A stretch of 64,000 nucleotides of DNA, taken from assembly GCA_004193205.1 (NCBI GenBank), contig RZUM01000003.1, forward strand, positions 248,001 to 312,000. The letters run 5' to 3'. This document shows, piece after piece, positions 53,790 to 62,819 of this stretch. The notes beneath the pieces are model-generated. The model did not search any database, was not told the origin of the DNA, and saw only the letters and a program-made list of their open reading frames with translations. This stretch comes from Gordonia sediminis (GTDB lineage Bacteria > Actinomycetota > Actinomycetes > Mycobacteriales > Mycobacteriaceae). Each line of letters begins with the position of its first letter. Within the stretch, counting starts at the first letter, position 1. Position numbers and translations under genes: made by a program.

Positions 53790-54953
53790 ATGACATCGAA
53801 CCCGGGCATGACGTGGATCGGTCTGATGCGCCACGCAGAATCGTGGTACCCCGGCATGGATGAGAAGGATCAGTCGGAACGCTTCCCGAGCCTCACCAAG
53901 ACCGGCGAACGCTCAGTGCGGGCCATCGGGCGACGGTTCCGTGAGTTCGTCGATCAGACCGGCGGAACCGACCAGGTCTTCGTGTTCGACGTTGGCACAC
54001 CACAGAGCAGCGAGACAGCCGCGGTCATCCGGCAGCAGCTCGGAATCCATGCGAAACCCCAACTGGTCCTGCCGCAGTTGTCGCCGATGAGGTTGCCCTC
54101 ATACCAGACAGACGATGAAAGGCTACGACATGCCTGGGATCGGGTTGTGGTCGAGGTCATGCACGTGAAAGACCTTAAGCACGTGCAAGGAGGCAAGAAC
54201 GTCGTCGACCATTGCGTGATCGTCGGCCACCACCCCCAGATATCCTGGCTTCTCCAGTTGCACGGGAACGAGAACCTGCTTGATCGCAACGAGACCAAGC
54301 GCCGCGCACTCTCGCGATTCATCGGTCTCAGCCCGACGAAGTCATACGGGTTGGCGACTGGCGAGCTGATCCTGCTGGAGCCTCGGGGCCGGCCACGTTT
54401 CGTCTTCTCCCCATCCGACCCGAACGTGGGCAAGGAGATTCGCGAGAAGATCAAGTCGAAGATGGACGCGGCCAAGGTATTGGGCACGTTCTTCACGGCC
54501 CTGTTCACTTTCGCCGCCAATGGAGTGCTGGACCGAACCAACTCGAGCAGCCTCTCCACCGGGCTGGCGGTAGGGGGCCTCGGTCTACTCGCACTCGCGA
54601 CGGTCCTCTACTTCTACACGGTCATCTTCTACGACCATCTGCTCATGCCGACTCGATTCTGGTCGTCCGGCCTGCCGGGGGCGTACTCCATCATCGATGG
54701 CAAGAAATACCATGTTCTGCGGCCGCCGGGATCCGACGTCTGGATCCTGTACCAGAACATGCTGCGCGTCTGGAACCGTGCCTTCCTCCCCGGCACGGTC
54801 CTCGCTGCCGCGGGTATCGCACTGATAACCCTTGCCTTCGCCGACCCCGACGGCTATTGGTGGCTCGGGGGTTCCGCGATCATCGCCTTGGTCGTCGCTT
54901 TCAGTGCCGGCTCCTATTTCTGGGCACGTCCCCGCCTCGGGGTCAATGACTGA
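53790..54953 (+). CDS. histidine-phosphatase domain protein with C-terminal membrane tail
   Basis: 387 aa. The N-terminal half has the phosphoglycerate-mutase/SixA signature GLMRHAES (His15), the ETAAVI segment and the second His in VIVGHHPQISWLL. From about residue 230 come hydrophobic segments (ALFTFAANG, GLLALATVLYFYTVIFYD, LAAAGIALITLAF, IIALVVAFSAGSYF). The fusion of this phosphatase fold to a four-segment membrane domain is unusual. No clear RBS; leaderless start is possible. Divergent from the 782-aa protein. Substrate unknown. Confidence 0.72.
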   Translation: MTSNPGMTWIGLMRHAESWYPGMDEKDQSERFPSLTKTGERSVRAIGRRFREFVDQTGGTDQVFVFDVGTPQSSETAAVIRQQLGIHAKPQLVLPQLSPMRLPSYQTDDERLRHAWDRVVVEVMHVKDLKHVQGGKNVVDHCVIVGHHPQISWLLQLHGNENLLDRNETKRRALSRFIGLSPTKSYGLATGELILLEPRGRPRFVFSPSDPNVGKEIREKIKSKMDAAKVLGTFFTALFTFAANGVLDRTNSSSLSTGLAVGGLGLLALATVLYFYTVIFYDHLLMPTRFWSSGLPGAYSIIDGKKYHVLRPPGSDVWILYQNMLRVWNRAFLPGTVLAAAGIALITLAFADPDGYWWLGGSAIIALVVAFSAGSYFWARPRLGVND

Positions 54954-55043
54954 GCCCAACAGGTCAACCGAGCGTGTCGACAGGGGTGATCCGGGGTGGC
55001 GAAAAGTTCCTCTGCTCCCGAGCCCGAGTATCCCAAAATGCCT

Positions 55044-55756
55044 TCAGGACAGATCAACTCGGCGATCGCCGAGAACGTCGGCATATTCGGTGAGCGACTT
55101 GTCGTGCGTGCGGGACAGCTCGATGTCGACGAACGCCATCCCCACCCCGTCACCGGCAGCGGTGACCACCCAACCGTCCGGGTCGACGAGAGCGGTTCCC
55201 GCCGTCCACTGCTGACCGCGCTCCACCCCGCAGTCGTCGCAGGCGGCGACGGCCACCTTGTTGGTGCGCGCCGTGGACATCGCGGTGATCACTTCACCCG
55301 GACGTTCACCCTCCGGACGCGGGAACAGCGGCCAATTCACCGGGGCGAGGATCAACTCGGCGCCGTCGAGCGCAACTCGTCGGGTCAGCTCACCGAATTC
55401 CAGTAGCAGACCATCACCGCGATGACGCCGTGGCGAGTCTCGAGCACCGGGGGCAGCGCGGAACCGGGCGTGGAGATCAGCTTCTCCCGCGTCTCCGAGT
55501 TCGCAGAACCCGAGAATCGCAATCGAATTACCCACGGCAGCAGCCCATTCGGCGAACTGTGGGCTCGACGACTGCAGAGCCACCGAGCGCGTCTCGTCGG
55601 CGTCGGCGAACATATGCCCCGATGTCGCCAACTCGGCAGCACGACGATGCCCGCGCCTGCGGCCACCGCCTCGGTGATCTGCGCCGGCGATCAACTCGGT
55701 GTACTCGGCCAGATCCCCGATCGCGGGTCGATCTGACAGCAGGCGATTCGTGTCAT
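55044..55756 (-). pseudogene. nitrilase-family amidohydrolase, several frameshifts
   Basis: From ATG 55754-55756: MTRIACCQIDPR, then IGDLAEYTELIAGA in another frame, AAGAGIVVLP, then ELATSGHMFADADETRSV (Glu), HGVIAVMVCYW (Cys), and ELILAPVNWPLFP with VAVAACDDCGVERGQQW to the end. At least three frame changes are needed. The family's Glu and Cys segments are still recognisable. Non-functional as written. Confidence 0.8.
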
Positions 55757-55786
55757 CCCCACAGGGTAGGTCGACGAGTGGCCCGT

Positions 55787-56956
55787 TCAGGACACGGAGT
55801 TACCGCAGGCGCATGAGGCGCTGTCGGTCATTGCGCCGGCCGTCGACTCGGCTGGCACCACCGCAAGGGGGAGGGGCCGCCCGGCGATGCTGCGCCGCGA
55901 TCTCGGCAGGGAGGCGGCGATGCGGCTCAGCACACGCGCCGAACTCGCGTCGGGTGCCTCGACGACGACCGGCGTCCCCCGGTCGGCCGCATCGCGCAGC
56001 GCGATGTCGAGGGGAATCTGTCCGAGTAGTGGTGCGCCGGCCTCCGCGGCGAGCCGAGCACCGCCTCCGGTGCCGAATACGGCCGTATGCGAGTGACATT
56101 CGGCGCATTCGGCAGCGGACATGTTCTCGATGACCCCGGCGACGGGACGTCCGATCTCGGCGGCCATCCGCGCCACCCTGGTCGCCACCATGCGTGCAGT
56201 CTCCTGCGGCGTGGTCACGGCAAGCAGTGTCGCAGTTGGCAGCAGTTCCAGCAGCGACAAGGTGGCATCGCCGGTGCCGGGCGGGAGATCGACGAAGAGC
56301 GCGTCGAGGTCGCCCCAGTAGGTGTCGGAGATGAACTGCTCCATCGCCTTGTGCATCATCGGACCCCGCCACACGACGGGCTGCTCCTCGTCGACGAAGA
56401 AGCCGATCGACATCAGCGACACGCCGTGCGCGGGCACCGGAAGCATCAGTTCGCCGAGGACGACGGGGGAGCGGCGGACGCCGAACAGATGCGGGATCGA
56501 GTACCCCCACACATCGGCGTCGAGCAGACCGACTCGCTTCCCGGACGCGGCAAGCGCCGCAGCGAGATTCGCGGCGACCGTGCTCTTCCCCACGCCACCT
56601 TTGCCGCTGGCGACGGCATAGATCTGGGTGTCGCCGGAGTCCAGCCCGCCCGTCAACGGCGTTGCGACCCGGCCGAGATGTTCGGCGAGTTCGGCGCGCT
56701 CGCGCGCCGGCATCGTCGTCATCTCGACCTCGACGCGTCCGACACCGTCTACGGCCCGGACCGCCGCCACGGCGGCGGCGTGGAGTTGGTCGGCCAGCGG
56801 ACACGACGCCGTGGTCAGGCGGAGCTGAATCCTCACCCTGCCACCGCGGCCCAGCGAGATGGGACCGACCATGCCGAGTTCTCCCATTGGCCTGCCGATT
56901 TCGGGATCACGTAGTGCTTCGACGGTGACCCGCACCGCGTCGAGGTCAACGCGCAT
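55787..56956 (-). CDS. mrp: Mrp/ApbC-type iron-sulfur carrier ATPase
   Basis: 389 aa. The N-terminal MIP18-like domain (residues 1-80, with LRDPEIGRPMGELGMV) precedes the deviant Walker A SGKGGVGKS (117-125) and DLPPGTGD. The CxxC that binds a bridging Fe-S cluster is in ECAECHSH. A short Cys-containing tail (CACGNSVS) is unusual. The start overlaps the molybdoenzyme stop by 11 bp. It should load Fe-S clusters onto the locus's many Fe-S proteins. ATG 56956 is chosen; GTG 56965 lies too near the RBS. Confidence 0.9.
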   Translation of the reverse strand: MRVDLDAVRVTVEALRDPEIGRPMGELGMVGPISLGRGGRVRIQLRLTTASCPLADQLHAAAVAAVRAVDGVGRVEVEMTTMPARERAELAEHLGRVATPLTGGLDSGDTQIYAVASGKGGVGKSTVAANLAAALAASGKRVGLLDADVWGYSIPHLFGVRRSPVVLGELMLPVPAHGVSLMSIGFFVDEEQPVVWRGPMMHKAMEQFISDTYWGDLDALFVDLPPGTGDATLSLLELLPTATLLAVTTPQETARMVATRVARMAAEIGRPVAGVIENMSAAECAECHSHTAVFGTGGGARLAAEAGAPLLGQIPLDIALRDAADRGTPVVVEAPDASSARVLSRIAASLPRSRRSIAGRPLPLAVVPAESTAGAMTDSASCACGNSVS

Positions 56957-59807
56957 TGTCCTCACCTCCGATCCGGAATGCCCTGCGTTGCGGTTTCACC
57001 GGGCGCATCAGGAACTCGGGCCTGCGCCGGCCACCGGGACCGAGCGTCGACCGGGCCATCGCCAGCCACTGGTGGTACACCTCCGTCGACCGCCTGGTGT
57101 CGACGTAGACGTCGCCGTACTGATCACCCTGGTGTGCCTTCTCCATGCGGACCTTCTGCAGCCAGCAGTGCATCCCCGAATGGGGGTCGGGCTGGACCCC
57201 GAAGGCGAGGTTCTGATGCACGCCGGGGTCGGTCCACCAGATGCGTGACGAGTCCGGGTCGTCGGAGTCGAACGGGGCGATACCCCCGCGATAACGCAGC
57301 AGATGGGTGTCCGGGCCGTCGGGATGGGTGATGTCCACCAGTCCCTGCGCCCACCGGCTGCCCTCGTTGCCGTGCAGGCGCCACCGGCCCATGTGATGCG
57401 ACATCGCGCACACTCCCGGCCGGATGCCCTCGGTGACCCAGACCCGGGCGACGAGGTAGCCGATCGAGGTGTTGAGCCGGACCAGGTCTCCCGACGCCAC
57501 TCCGTGGCGGGCCGCATCAATCGAGTTGAGCCACAACGGGTGCGAGTTCGACAGCTCGTTGAGGTACTTGGCGTTGGCCGATCGGGAGTGGATCAGTGTC
57601 GGTAGCCGGAACGTCGGGATGAGCACCAACTCGCCCCGGTCGAGATCGATATCACCGCGGGCCACATGGGAGCGGATGTAGCCGGGTGTGGCGTATTCCT
57701 CCCACCCGAAGTCACGCATGGTGTTCGAGTAGACCTCGAGCTTGCGGCTCGGCGTGAGCCAGCCCGCGACCTTGCTGCCGTCGGAGAGCTGCACGCCGAC
57801 CGCACCGGCCTCACCGATCAGCGGCGGCACTGATCCGTCGGTCGTCGGCTTACGCAGCACACCGGCCGCGTCGGGCACCGCACCCTCGAGTTCGGTCGGG
57901 GTGAGTTCACGTTCGTCCTGCCGGTAGACCTTGTCGGCGACCTCGACGACACCGTATCGGCGCATGTACGCCAATGGTGTCATGCCTTCGGCGGCCGCCT
58001 TCTCGGGCAGACCCGGCACACGGTTTTCGAAGATCCACCCGTAGTATTCGTCGACGGTGACCTTCTCACCGGGGTGTTCCTTCGACTCGAAATGTCGGCG
58101 AATGCCCAACGAGCCGTCGGGGTCGATCCGCCACGACAACTCGAACCAGAGTTCGTTCTCCTCCCACACCTCACCGGGATTGGCCTTCCGGGTGTCGTCG
58201 ACCGATTCGCCGAGCCGTTCCATCGCCACCCGGCGCACCGGCTGCCGGAAGCCGAGCCACTTCGCGGCATGGGTCTCATAGGACTGGGTGTCGTGGCGTT
58301 CGGTGGCGTGACCGACCGGCAGGATGAGATCGGCGAACTCCGCGGTCTCCGACCAGGTGGGGGTGAGCGCCACGTGCAGCCCCACCCGCTGCGTATCGGT
58401 CAGCGCCTGCATCCAGGTGAACCCGTCGGGATAGGTCCAGATCGGATTGAACACCCTCGAGAAGTAGACCTCGATCCGGCCACGTCCCTCATTGAGGAAG
58501 TGCGGCAACAGAATCGACATCTCGTTGCAGCTCAACGGATACTCGCGGGGCCAGATCAGCTCGTTCCAGCCGGCATGGGCGGGCACCTCCGGGCCGTGTG
58601 GGATGAACTTGGCCCAGCCGTTGGGGTTGGTCCCCCCGACGGTGCCGATCGATCCGGTCAGCCCGAGAACGAACCACAGAGCACGCGCCACCTGCCACCC
58701 GCCGAGGTTGCCGGCCGCCGCGGACCGCCAGACGTGCGCGGAGAGCCGATGGTCGCAATCGGCGACGAGCCGTGCGGTTTCCTCGATGCGCTCGACCGGG
58801 ACCTGGGCCTCCTGCGCCGCGAACTCGAAGGTGTACTGCGCGTAGTCGGCTTCCAGTGCGTCGAGGAACGCGTCGAATGTTGGGGGCGCGCTGGGGTGGC
58901 GGTTCTCCAGATAGGTCTCCCAGTTGAACCAGCGGCGCACGAAGTCGACGTCGATGGCGCGGGTGCGCAGCAGGTAGGAGGCGATGGCCAGCAGGATCGC
59001 GGCCTCGCTACCGGGCCACGGCGCGATCCAGACGTCGGAATGTGAAGCGGTGTTGGACATCCGCGGGTCCATCACGATGAGTTTGGCGCCGGCCTGTTTG
59101 CCCTCCATGATCCGCTGGGCGTGCGGGTTGAAGTAGTGGCCGGTCTCGAGGTGGCTGGACAGCAACAGGATCACTTTGGCGTTGGCGTGGTCCGGCGACG
59201 GCCGATCGTATCCGGCCCACAGCGTCATCCCCAGCCGCGCCCCGGCCGAGCACACGTTGGTGTGGCTGTTGTGCCCGTCGACACCCCACGCCTGCAGCAT
59301 CCGCTCGGCGAACCCGTCCTCGCCGGGCCGGCCGACGTGGTACATGACCTCGTTGGTGCGGCCCTCGACGATGGCCCGCCGGATCCGACCGGCGACGTCG
59401 TCGAGCGCCTCATCCCAGCTGATCTGCTCCCACTTGCCTTCGCCGCGCGCACCGGTACGGCGCAGCGGGTGCAGGATCCGTTCCGGATCGTTGATCTGGT
59501 TGATCGTGGCGGGACCCTTCGCGCAGTTGCGTCCCCGGGAGCCGGGATGTGCCGGGTTGCCCTCGACCTTGCGAATCGACAGGTCGTCCTTGTCGACGTA
59601 GGCCAGCAGGCCACACGCCGACTCGCAGTTGAAGCACGTCGTCGGGACCAGCATGTAGCTGTGCGGCACCTTGCGCGGGTGCGCCTTCGCGTCGTACTCG
59701 ACGTGGTTGTCCCACTGCGAGACCGGCGGGAAGTTGCGCAGGTGTTCGTGCGTGCGGGACCCGGGCAGTTGCTCGGCCGTGCGGGTTTCGTCGGCGATGT
59801 CGGTCAC
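56946..59807 (-). CDS. molybdopterin oxidoreductase, PsrA/PhsA/SoeA type
   Basis: 953 aa. The N-terminal Fe4S4 motif is C58-x2-C61-x3-C65 with C95 (TTCFNCESAC, RNCAKG). NVCSAGARLG places Cys186 where the Mo ligand sits in polysulfide/thiosulfate reductases and SoeA sulfite dehydrogenases. The C-terminal cofactor domain is complete (LIHSRSANAKYLNELS, MSHHMGRWR). No twin-Arg signal, so it faces the cytoplasm, as SoeA does. GTG 59805-59807 has GGAGG upstream. It is in one unit with the ferredoxin-NrfD fusion and Mrp. Sulfite or persulfide is a likely substrate, not proven. Confidence 0.85.
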   Translation of the reverse strand: MTDIADETRTAEQLPGSRTHEHLRNFPPVSQWDNHVEYDAKAHPRKVPHSYMLVPTTCFNCESACGLLAYVDKDDLSIRKVEGNPAHPGSRGRNCAKGPATINQINDPERILHPLRRTGARGEGKWEQISWDEALDDVAGRIRRAIVEGRTNEVMYHVGRPGEDGFAERMLQAWGVDGHNSHTNVCSAGARLGMTLWAGYDRPSPDHANAKVILLLSSHLETGHYFNPHAQRIMEGKQAGAKLIVMDPRMSNTASHSDVWIAPWPGSEAAILLAIASYLLRTRAIDVDFVRRWFNWETYLENRHPSAPPTFDAFLDALEADYAQYTFEFAAQEAQVPVERIEETARLVADCDHRLSAHVWRSAAAGNLGGWQVARALWFVLGLTGSIGTVGGTNPNGWAKFIPHGPEVPAHAGWNELIWPREYPLSCNEMSILLPHFLNEGRGRIEVYFSRVFNPIWTYPDGFTWMQALTDTQRVGLHVALTPTWSETAEFADLILPVGHATERHDTQSYETHAAKWLGFRQPVRRVAMERLGESVDDTRKANPGEVWEENELWFELSWRIDPDGSLGIRRHFESKEHPGEKVTVDEYYGWIFENRVPGLPEKAAAEGMTPLAYMRRYGVVEVADKVYRQDERELTPTELEGAVPDAAGVLRKPTTDGSVPPLIGEAGAVGVQLSDGSKVAGWLTPSRKLEVYSNTMRDFGWEEYATPGYIRSHVARGDIDLDRGELVLIPTFRLPTLIHSRSANAKYLNELSNSHPLWLNSIDAARHGVASGDLVRLNTSIGYLVARVWVTEGIRPGVCAMSHHMGRWRLHGNEGSRWAQGLVDITHPDGPDTHLLRYRGGIAPFDSDDPDSSRIWWTDPGVHQNLAFGVQPDPHSGMHCWLQKVRMEKAHQGDQYGDVYVDTRRSTEVYHQWLAMARSTLGPGGRRRPEFLMRPVKPQRRAFRIGGEDNAR

Positions 59808-59841
59808 AGATCTACCTCCGTTGGTGAGGTGGTTGGGTGTG

Positions 59842-61380
59842 TCATGACAGCGGCACGTCCTGCCCGGCGCGGACGAAGACGGACTCGTAGACCAGCAGGG
59901 CGACCTGCACTGCCACACCGGCGATGCCGAGGAACCGCGCCGTGTCGGTCGCCCAGCCAGTGGCCGCGACCGCGCCGGCGATCACCGCCAGGACGACGGC
60001 GCCGCCCCAGAACGACACGGCATACCGGCCGTGGGTGATCATGTGCGCGGCCGCAGCAGCCCCGGCGGTGGCATGTCTGCCGCTGTACTCTCCGAGCAGC
60101 ATGAGCAGATGGGCGAAGGTGGCGATCGTCAGGGCCGCACCGATCAACCCGATCCCGGTGGCCGAGGTGTCGGCGAAGACGGCAGCGATCGCGAGGGCAC
60201 CGGCGCCGACCATGACCGCCTGCACCAGCAGGTGCCACAACAGCAGCGGCGACTGCCACAGATCGCGGCCCTCGGCCTGACCGAACAGGAAGGCCGTGTA
60301 GCCGGCGACCATCGCCCCGGCCGGCAGCGCCAGCCACGCCAGGACGGTGAACGCGGTGTCGGAGTAGTCGATGACACCGGATTCCACTCCGATGCCGAAC
60401 AGCAGCCAGATCCCCGACACGGCCGCGAATGCGGCCAACGCGTACGCGCCGAGTACCAGCCACGACCGGAAATTCGACTTGGTCAGCAGGTAGTGGAACC
60501 GCCCCGGACGCTTGAGATCCCAGATCAGCAGTCCGCCGGTCGCCGCGGTGCCGACCACACCGAGGGCCGGGGCGACGAGTGTGGTCAGTACGCCGAGGTC
60601 GATGCCGAGCAGCACCGCGAGCGCGGCCACGATCAGCGCCCCGCCGCCGAGCCCCTTGGCCCACAGATAGGTGGTGACCCGCCACCCCCATGGTCTGGGG
60701 TGGGCGGTGTTCATTGTCGTGCGGGCGCGGCTGACCGGGTCGGACTTCAGGTCGGCTGAGACCTCGAGGCGGTGTGGATCGGGGGTGGAGAACATGTAGT
60801 TGGAATCCACAGGGGCCGCAAGGGGATTGAGTACCGCACGATCCGCGCCCAGATAGAAGACGTTCGGACCGGTGTTCTGCTCGGGGGCGCGGACGGCGAC
60901 GGGATTGGTGTTGATCAGCTCGGAGATACCGCTGCTCGGGTCGTCGAGGTCGCCGACCCAGATCGAATGGGTCGGGCAGACCACCACGCACGCCGGTTCC
61001 ATGTTGTTGTCGACGCGGTGCGCACAGAAGTTGCACTTGGCAGCGGTGTGGGTGTCGTCGTCGATGTAGATCGCGTCGTACGGACAGCCCTGCATGCAGC
61101 TCTTACATCCGATGCACCGGTCCCGGTCGAAATCGACGATGCCGTCCTCGCGCTTGAACAGCGCCTTGGTCGGGCAGATGGCCACGCACGGCGCATCGGT
61201 GCAGTGGTTGCACCGCATCACCCCGAAATCCCGGGTGTTATTCGGAAATACGCCCTGGTCAACGTATTTCACCCAGGTCCGGAACTGACCCACCGGCACC
61301 TCGTGCTCGGTCTTGCACGCAACGGTACAGGCATGACACCCGATGCAGGTGCGCTGATCGATCGCGAATCCGTACCTCAT
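59842..61380 (-). CDS. fused four-cluster ferredoxin and NrfD/PsrC membrane subunit
   Basis: 512 aa. Residues 1 to about 200 carry 16 Cys in four groups (CIGCHACTVAC, CNHCTDAPCVAIC, CIGCKSCMQGC, CNFC...CVVVC), as in PsrB/DmsB. From about 240 a NrfD-like domain with about eight hydrophobic segments follows (TYLWAKGLGGGALI, WDLKRPGRFHYLLTKSNFRSW). In PsrABC and DMSO-reductase complexes these are two proteins; here they are one chain. It should pass electrons between the cytoplasmic molybdoenzyme and the menaquinone pool. The start overlaps the SufT-like stop by 4 bp (ATGA). Confidence 0.9.
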   Translation of the reverse strand: MRYGFAIDQRTCIGCHACTVACKTEHEVPVGQFRTWVKYVDQGVFPNNTRDFGVMRCNHCTDAPCVAICPTKALFKREDGIVDFDRDRCIGCKSCMQGCPYDAIYIDDDTHTAAKCNFCAHRVDNNMEPACVVVCPTHSIWVGDLDDPSSGISELINTNPVAVRAPEQNTGPNVFYLGADRAVLNPLAAPVDSNYMFSTPDPHRLEVSADLKSDPVSRARTTMNTAHPRPWGWRVTTYLWAKGLGGGALIVAALAVLLGIDLGVLTTLVAPALGVVGTAATGGLLIWDLKRPGRFHYLLTKSNFRSWLVLGAYALAAFAAVSGIWLLFGIGVESGVIDYSDTAFTVLAWLALPAGAMVAGYTAFLFGQAEGRDLWQSPLLLWHLLVQAVMVGAGALAIAAVFADTSATGIGLIGAALTIATFAHLLMLLGEYSGRHATAGAAAAAHMITHGRYAVSFWGGAVVLAVIAGAVAATGWATDTARFLGIAGVAVQVALLVYESVFVRAGQDVPLS

Positions 61381-61709
61381 ATCCGCAGACCGATCGCGCG
61401 GGCCTGCTCGCGGCCGGATTCGGTGAGCTTGTCCGGTGACCACGGTGGCACCCACACCCAGTTGATGGTGTGGTCGGCGACCAGGCCGTCGAGCACCGCG
61501 AACACCTGGCCCTCGATGACGTCGGTGAGCGGGCAGGCCGGCGAGGTGAGGGTCATGTCGAGAATCGCGACGTCCCCTTCCATGCGTATCCCATAGACGA
61601 GGCCGAGATCGACGATGTTGATACCGATCTCCGGGTCGACCACGTCGGACAGTGCCTCCAGAATCCGGTCGGTCGGCACCGCTGTGCTGGCGGCGGCGGA
61701 TTCATTCAT
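61377..61709 (-). CDS. MIP18/SufT-like iron-sulfur maturation protein
   Basis: 110 aa, DUF59 domain. DPEIGINIVDLGLVYGI and TLTSPACPLTDVI with the conserved Cys, then WVWVPPWSPDKLTESG. It is homologous to SufT/PaaD and acts in Fe-S cluster assembly. The ATG at 61707-61709 has AAGGAG 6 nt upstream and overlaps the stop of the previous gene. Embedded between the CxxC protein and the ferredoxin-NrfD gene, it probably supplies clusters to them. Confidence 0.88.
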   Translation of the reverse strand: MNESAAASTAVPTDRILEALSDVVDPEIGINIVDLGLVYGIRMEGDVAILDMTLTSPACPLTDVIEGQVFAVLDGLVADHTINWVWVPPWSPDKLTESGREQARAIGLRI

Positions 61710-62101
61710 CACGAACTCCTTGCATCGGATCGGTCCAGCGGAAGTCGAAATGTCGCAGGGTCGAACTTCGGTTCGACGGTGCGTAGGCGGTTCAGTAGTT
61801 CGGCGGCGTGTGGGGCGCAGAACTGCCAGGTCTGGCGGTCATCGATCCTGGAGACGAACAGGCTCGAGGTACGCGCCACCGGGGTCCGGCACACCGCGCA
61901 GACACGGGGCGTCGGCTCGCCGAGCCCGCCGGTCCACGCTGACCAGCACTCGCTGCACACCAGGCCGGAATCGTCGCGCATCCCGGGATCGCCGGGATGG
62001 TACGAGAAACGCACGCCTGATCCCGGCATGTCCCCGGTGTCGGGGATAAGCCCAGGTAGCAGCCGATCACACATATCGCATCGCAGGTTGGACATCGTCA
62101 T
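61709..62101 (-). CDS. CxxC-rich small protein, unknown
   Basis: About 130 aa. Three CxxC pairs (CDMC, CSEC, CAVC) and one further Cys before a helical tail suggest one or two zinc ribbons or a rubredoxin-like site. I do not recognise the family. It is the first gene of the minus arm, about 100 bp from the TusA promoter. The start is uncertain (ATG 62101, 62095 or 62155, no strong RBS). A metal-binding regulator or maturation factor would fit. Confidence 0.6.
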   Translation of the reverse strand: MTMSNLRCDMCDRLLPGLIPDTGDMPGSGVRFSYHPGDPGMRDDSGLVCSECWSAWTGGLGEPTPRVCAVCRTPVARTSSLFVSRIDDRQTWQFCAPHAAELLNRLRTVEPKFDPATFRLPLDRSDARSS

Positions 62102-62138
62102 CGATCGGGTCCGTTCATGCTTGACGAGAGCCATACTA

Positions 62139-62156
62139 TATGAGAATCTTTGCATA
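62139..62156. promoter_or_regulatory. candidate operator between the divergent sulfur arms
   Basis: TATG-N10-CATA (inverted ends) in an AT-rich stretch, in the only intergenic space that serves both arms. It resembles the spaced half-sites of ArsR/SmtB regulators, some of which sense persulfides. Short and speculative. Confidence 0.35.
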
Positions 62157-62206
62157 CAGATGGGACCTGGTTCACATTCGTATCACTTTTTGGATGGGGG
62201 TCACAC

Positions 62207-62431
62207 GTGACAGAAGTCCTCGATTGCATCGGGTTGAACTGCCCGTTGCCGGTCGTCAAGACAGCCCAGGCGATCAAGAAGTTGCCGCCGGGATCGATGC
62301 TGGAGTTACTCGCGACAGATCCCGGCGTCGAACCCGACATGAACGCCTGGTCGAGGCGGACCGGTAACGAACTGGTCGGCATCACCAAGGATGGCGACGT
62401 CTTCCATGTTCTGATCCGTAAGGCGGGCTGA
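62207..62431 (+). CDS. tusA: TusA-family sulfur carrier
   Basis: 74 aa, the full TusA size. DCIGLNCPLPVVKTA has the CPxP motif whose Cys carries a persulfide. It should accept sulfane sulfur and hand it on, here to DsrE/Hdr. GTG 62207 has GGGGG upstream. First gene of the plus arm; DsrE starts 4 bp after its stop. Confidence 0.9.
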   Translation: MTEVLDCIGLNCPLPVVKTAQAIKKLPPGSMLELLATDPGVEPDMNAWSRRTGNELVGITKDGDVFHVLIRKAG

Positions 62432-62435
62432 GCCG

Positions 62436-62819
62436 ATGTGGACCGGTGAGGGCGAGTCGAAGGTTCTCTACGTTCAGACACACGGGGTCAACGATCCCGG
62501 TCGCTGCGCCACGCCGTTCTTCCTGGCCGCATCGGCGGCGGCGATGGACGCCGAGGTGATGATCTACTTCACCATGTACGGACCGACCTTGCTCCAGCGC
62601 GATGTCATCGACAAGATCGGACCCAAAGGAGACCGCGGCCAACCACTTTCGTATTTCATCGACCAGGCCACCGGACTCGATGTACGGCTCCTGGTGTGCC
62701 AGCCCTCCCTGGACCTCAACGACCTCACACTCGACGACCTGATAGACGATGTCACGATGATCGGCGGAGCCGCGTTCAACGACCTCGCGATCACCGCCGA
62801 CGCGGTGGTGAGTTTCTGA
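62436..62819 (+). CDS. DsrE-family sulfurtransferase
   Basis: 127 aa. VLYVQTHGVNDPGRCATPFF with SAAAMDAEVMIYFTMYG, and a C-terminal LLVCQPSLDLNDL with the candidate acceptor Cys. DsrE/DsrE3 proteins exchange persulfide with TusA. The stop overlaps the HdrC start (TGATG), so translation is coupled. Confidence 0.88.
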   Translation: MWTGEGESKVLYVQTHGVNDPGRCATPFFLAASAAAMDAEVMIYFTMYGPTLLQRDVIDKIGPKGDRGQPLSYFIDQATGLDVRLLVCQPSLDLNDLTLDDLIDDVTMIGGAAFNDLAITADAVVSF

